Assembly: GCA_911728455.2 (NCBI GenBank)
Contig: OU452223.1
Coordinates: 7,338,174 to 7,402,173 of the forward strand
Source of the DNA: Marthasterias glacialis
Lineage: Eukaryota; Echinodermata; Asteroidea; Forcipulatida; Asteriidae
Length of the DNA stretch: 64,000 bases
Direction: 5' to 3'
Numbering within the stretch: position 1 is the first letter of the stretch; each line of letters opens with the position of its first letter. Shown here in pieces: positions 60,740 to 64,000 of this stretch. The position numbers and the translations under genes were made by a program. The notes beneath the pieces were generated by a model. That model was given only the letters and a program-made list of their open reading frames with translations, ran no database searches and was not told the DNA's origin.

Positions 60740-61680
60740 TAGACATTATGTGTTTGTGGACAAACACGTAGCTGTTCCGAAGTTGTTTGTCGTTTGATTA
60801 AACACTCCAGACCTTGAAAATGGTCCTATACGATACAAAATTTATGACTTTTAGACAATTGGCTCAGGAGATATATTTTTTTAATTTAAAGCTTATTTCG
60901 ACCGGAAGTAAAGGTCAAAGTGGGGTCATGCGTTTTATCCAAATGTCACACTTTATGTGAGCTACAAATGGTACAAATATTATGACTCTACAAGAATTGG
61001 TTCAGGAGATATGATTTTTAGAAATTTTGAACTTCCTGTTTGGACCGGAAGTAAAGGTCAAAGTGGGGTCATGCTAATAAACAAATGTCACATATGATGT
61101 AAGCTACAAATGGAACAAAGATTATGACTTTACGACATTTTGTACATAAGATGTGACATTTTGAAATTTTGAACTTCCTGTTTGGACTGGAAGTAAAGGT
61201 CAAATGGGGGTCACGCCTGTACATCAAATGTCACATATGATGTAAGCTACATGACAACACAAAGATTACGACTTTATAGAATTTAGTTCAGGAAACATGA
61301 CGTTTTAAAGTTTTGAACTTCCTGCTTGGACCGGAAGGAAAGGTCAAATCGGGGTCTAATCTGTAAGTAAAATGTCACCCGTGCTCTAAGCTTTAAAATG
61401 GCACAAAGATTATGACTCTACGATATGTGCTTCGGGAGATGTGATTTTTTCATTATTGAACTTTGAATTAATGTAACTTGATACCTGATGACGTCACGAT
61501 GACGAAAACATGTTTGCCTTACTATGATTTTTTGTTATTTACAAGGTGGTATAACATTTATTCCTACGCGATGCCTTTGAATAAAAACCCTAAAAATGCT
61601 AAGATTCTGCAAGTTTCATGTAGAAAAACATCTACCGATAGAGGGAGCTATAGCATATGAGCGATCATACCAAAAGCCAA
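60740..61680. repeat. Repeat element containing a 143-bp tandem array
   Basis: Four tandem units start their ACCGGAAGT block at 60901, 61044, 61186 and 61330 (spacings 143, 142, 144). Each unit carries ACCGGAAGTAAAGGTCAAAG, GGGGTCA, a CAAATGTCACA(TATGATG) word, GTAAGCTACA, AAAGATTATGACTTTA and TTCAGGAGATATGATTTT. The array is followed by GATGACGTCACGATGACG (61488). It is preceded by AACTAGACATTATGTGTTTG, related to the end of the 3570-4600 repeat. Non-coding. Confidence 0.85.
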
Positions 61681-62726
61681 ACTAACATCTGAGAACAAAA
61701 TTCAAAGTTTTAAACGCTAAAATATAGCGCTACCCCGCCGCAATCATATTTGCAGTTTTCCCACCAAAAACCTGTACAGGTTCGCAGCACCCAAAATCCT
61801 CATTGGGTTTACGCGTGAAAAACAGGCGAGTGCGACTTTGCAACTTTGCAATAAACTCTGAGCGGCGAAAAGCGGCGCAATCCACACAACGTTGCACCAA
61901 TTGTGCTCAGATTGAACAACTAACGGTTAATTAAAGTGAAATTACGTTGTGCTTTGATGAATTTTTATGGTCTGGGACAACTCTTGGTAAAAGCATTCAT
62001 GTTTTCTAAACGATCTTTGTAATATAGCAATCTAAAATTCAATATATTTAGAAAAATTGTGGTTTTTGACCTACCAAATAGTTACACTTTTTGAGCCGTG
62101 CCTTTTGTACACAGACACAAAACGTGCCATAAATGACGTCATGATGACGTGACAGACACAAACAATCCAAATTGCACATCTACAATATTGAACAAGTCTA
62201 TAACTGAAAAGAAAATTAAGATCGGTTGTAGGCTTCCTGAGATAAGCTGGAGACAAGAATGCTTAATTAATTATTCACACTGCTGTCTTATGGTTAATTC
62301 AATAAAGATTAAAGCATTTAATCTAGTTTATGAATAGCTTGGAATTGTTGCGACCTTTATATTAAGCGCATGGTGTGTGGTTTGCAATTTGTATAGCCCG
62401 CGCAGGTGGAAAGCCTTTCACCACAATAGTGCCCAATCTAGGCGCATTTGGGCTGTGGGTGATGTAACCCCCCTTAGCCTTAAGCACTGCCTCCTTTGTG
62501 TGGGTTTAGTGAATGATTAGTCTTAGAGGGCAAGAAAGCCAACCTTGGTTGTAGCTTCATTTTATTCTTGGCTGTCTTCGATGGTACATGTACATTGTAC
62601 AACGTCTTTAAAATTATTTAGCCTAGCACTAACATTTGCTGCGTTGAAAAGTATACGGCTACAAATTCAGAGTAAGTCTGGTTTTCTGTTCTGAGCAAAT
62701 GTTTTGGTGTTTCAACAGTGTAGTAC
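61681..62726. other. Non-coding stretch upstream of the SGNH ORF
   Basis: Contains ATGACGTCATGATGACGT near 62132. Nothing else recognised. Some of 62340-62726 may be the 5' leader of the SGNH unit. Confidence 0.35.
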
Positions 62727-63401
62727 TTGTCAGTAGGCAATAAGATGGATTCAGCACTGTATTTAGGTTCGGGTGGTGGAATCACGAGTGTTTCCATAGT
62801 GGGACATTCGTTTATTAGACGATTTAAAGAGGCAGTAGAACGAAAAATCCATCCCTCAATTAAACCGAACCTAGGTTTTAGTGATGTTCAAGTACAGTTC
62901 GTTTGCAAGGGTGGTTGGCGTACTAATGAAGTTCGGGCCGCTCTACCATTAATAGTGAAACAAAGACCGCAAATTGTTGTCTTACAATGCGGCACAAATG
63001 ACCTCTGTTCGTCTCAGGATACAATAGGCATTGCAGCAAAACTTATTGATACAGCCAAGATTTTCCTCTCCAAAACCAAGGCTAAGCAAGTATTTGTCTG
63101 TCAGATTTTACATCGAAATCAGGGCCGTTTTTTACGGACAAGGGAGGAAGTGCACAAATTCAATGTTAGGGTTGATGAAACTAATACCTTTTTGAAGAAC
63201 AATTGCGGAACACAATGTATTAAGTACTGGAAACATAGGGGTATGACCAACCCTAACCGGGTAGAAACTGGAGATATACTATGCCCAGATGGTGTTCATT
63301 TGTCTCATAGAGGGCAATATAAATTTTACAAGTCCCTCCGGGGTGCTGTTCTTTTTGGTATGAATAAGGAACACAAAGAGTTGGTACGGCCCGGGCAGTA
63401 G
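62727..63401 (+). CDS. SGNH/GDSL-like hydrolase, intronless, mobile-element type
   Basis: 224 codons without interruption. The SGNH family blocks are visible: block I IVGHSFIRR with nucleophile Ser28, block III LQCGTNDLC with Asn91, and block V CPDGVHLSHRG with Asp188 and His191. A Gly (KGG, 62-63) occurs where block II is expected. These residues form the hydrolase catalytic site in the family (esterases and acetyl-hydrolases). There is no signal peptide. The start could be Met1 or Met7. Such stand-alone proteins are multicopy in marine invertebrates and occur as accessory ORFs of YR (DIRS/Ngaro) retrotransposons and some CR1 LINEs. Here no RT or recombinase is visible in the window. The poly(A)-(AAT)n run right after it suggests retrotransposition. 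Substrate unknown. Confidence 0.8.
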   Translation: MSVGNKMDSALYLGSGGGITSVSIVGHSFIRRFKEAVERKIHPSIKPNLGFSDVQVQFVCKGGWRTNEVRAALPLIVKQRPQIVVLQCGTNDLCSSQDTIGIAAKLIDTAKIFLSKTKAKQVFVCQILHRNQGRFLRTREEVHKFNVRVDETNTFLKNNCGTQCIKYWKHRGMTNPNRVETGDILCPDGVHLSHRGQYKFYKSLRGAVLFGMNKEHKELVRPGQ

Positions 63402-63473
63402 CATTTTGTACAGCAAGCACTTCGGCATACCTTTTACTGGTCCAGCATGGGTGAATGGAGATGAAATAATTAT

Positions 63474-63487
63474 CAAAAAAAAAAAAA

Positions 63488-63543
<56 letters not shown>

Positions 63544-63575
63544 TGACAACAATAACAATAACAACAACAACAATT
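63474..63575 (+). repeat. Poly(A) plus (AAT)n / (CAA)n microsatellite
   Basis: A run of 14 A residues, then about 18 AAT units, then CAATGACAACAATAAC and CAACAACAA. This is consistent with the 3' tail of a LINE-mobilised unit that expanded by slippage. The opposite strand gives a meaningless poly-Ile/Leu frame. Confidence 0.85.
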
Positions 63576-64000
63576 GTGTTGGTTTGCTCGGTGTTTAACA
63601 AAGTGTTTTCAACACCAATCCACCCAAGGCTGATACTGGGGAGCCATATTACAGTGTGAAACACGCGGTTCCAGGTTGCCGTTAGGGCTCTGTTGCTGAC
63701 AATTTTGTTTGCTCCATCTGTGAGCTGAGTATTCAGACAGCTGTCTGCTTTAATGTGTCTTATGTTGCAATACAGCCCAAGCCACAAGCTGTGGCCTGTG
63801 ATTATTTCACTCTTAGCTGCTATGGCGGGCAGTGCTTGAAGCCGGCAGTTCTTTATATAGAGTCATTTTATTTAGTGTTGAATGGTTATAACACTAGGGA
63901 TGTATATCAGGTGTAAATACCCTGATTTGCAACATTGATGTTTTGGGTCAGAGCTTAAAAGCTCGTTTGTTTTGTTATGCTAATTCATTGCCCGGGTTAG
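63576..64000. other. Window end, nothing recognised
   Basis: No coding or repeat ends identified. The sequence composition is less AT-rich than the neighbouring introns; an element may continue past the window. Confidence 0.35.

Noticed and set aside
63253-63787. Minus-strand poly-Ile/Leu frames
   Set aside because: They read the (AAT)n microsatellite and the reverse of the SGNH ORF.

Overview
This is a eukaryotic (metazoan) window: AT-rich, with large GT-AG introns, broken up by non-LTR retrotransposons, MITEs and SINEs. The repeat set (CR1/L2 LINEs with 2A-like N-termini, L1-Tx1, RTE, a tRNA-Leu-type SINE with an (AAT)n tail, YR-retrotransposon relics, an SGNH-hydrolase ORF) suggests a marine invertebrate. 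An echinoderm, hemichordate or similar deuterostome is my best guess, but the sequence alone does not settle it.

Two host genes can be read from spliced exons. (1) The plus strand carries the 3' half of NSF (N-ethylmaleimide-sensitive factor, the SNARE-disassembling AAA+ ATPase): six exons at 6473-6606, 8753-8819, 24210-24289, 30313-30447, 38191-38252 and 41454-41565. Their phases join perfectly to give the D2 ATPase domain from Walker A to near the C-terminus. Upstream NSF exons lie left of the window or were not recognised. (2) The minus strand carries the C-terminal part of a divergent tubulin (zeta- or delta-like): phase-compatible exons at 60170-60244, 59856-59928, 57009-57081 and 51158-51321. 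Two more possible 3' exons lie at 45181-45258 and 44222-44245. The genes converge tail to tail in the 41.6-44.2 kb interval.

The rest is mostly introns filled with mobile DNA. 0-3 kb: a decayed Ty3/gypsy element. 3.1-4.6 kb: a tRNA-Leu SINE and a TGACGTCA-rich repeat. 6.9-8.1 kb: an L2-type LINE interrupted by a hAT-type MITE. 9.2-9.4 kb: a MITE with perfect 20-bp ends. 9.7-23 kb (NSF intron 2): three antisense LINEs in a row (L1-Tx1, L2/CR1 type, RTE). 25.4-26.5 kb: a DIRS-like relic. 32.8-38.1 kb: an RTE LINE split by a 4.1-kb, nearly whole CR1/L2-group LINE with target duplications. 38.4-39.7 kb: an array of a dispersed repeat. 41.9-43.1 and 49.2-50.6 kb: MITE and foldback clusters. 51.9-55.4 kb: an L2-type LINE split by a 0.9-kb MITE. 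60.7-61.5 kb: a 143-bp tandem repeat. 62.7-63.6 kb: an intact intronless SGNH-hydrolase ORF followed by poly(A)/(AAT)n.

No rRNA, CRISPR or prokaryotic feature was seen. The most useful leads are the young LINE with its 2A-like/PHD-like N-terminus, the divergent tubulin gene, the tandem repeat built on an ETS plus nuclear-receptor motif block, the CAATAGACCG TIR family, and the SGNH ORF.
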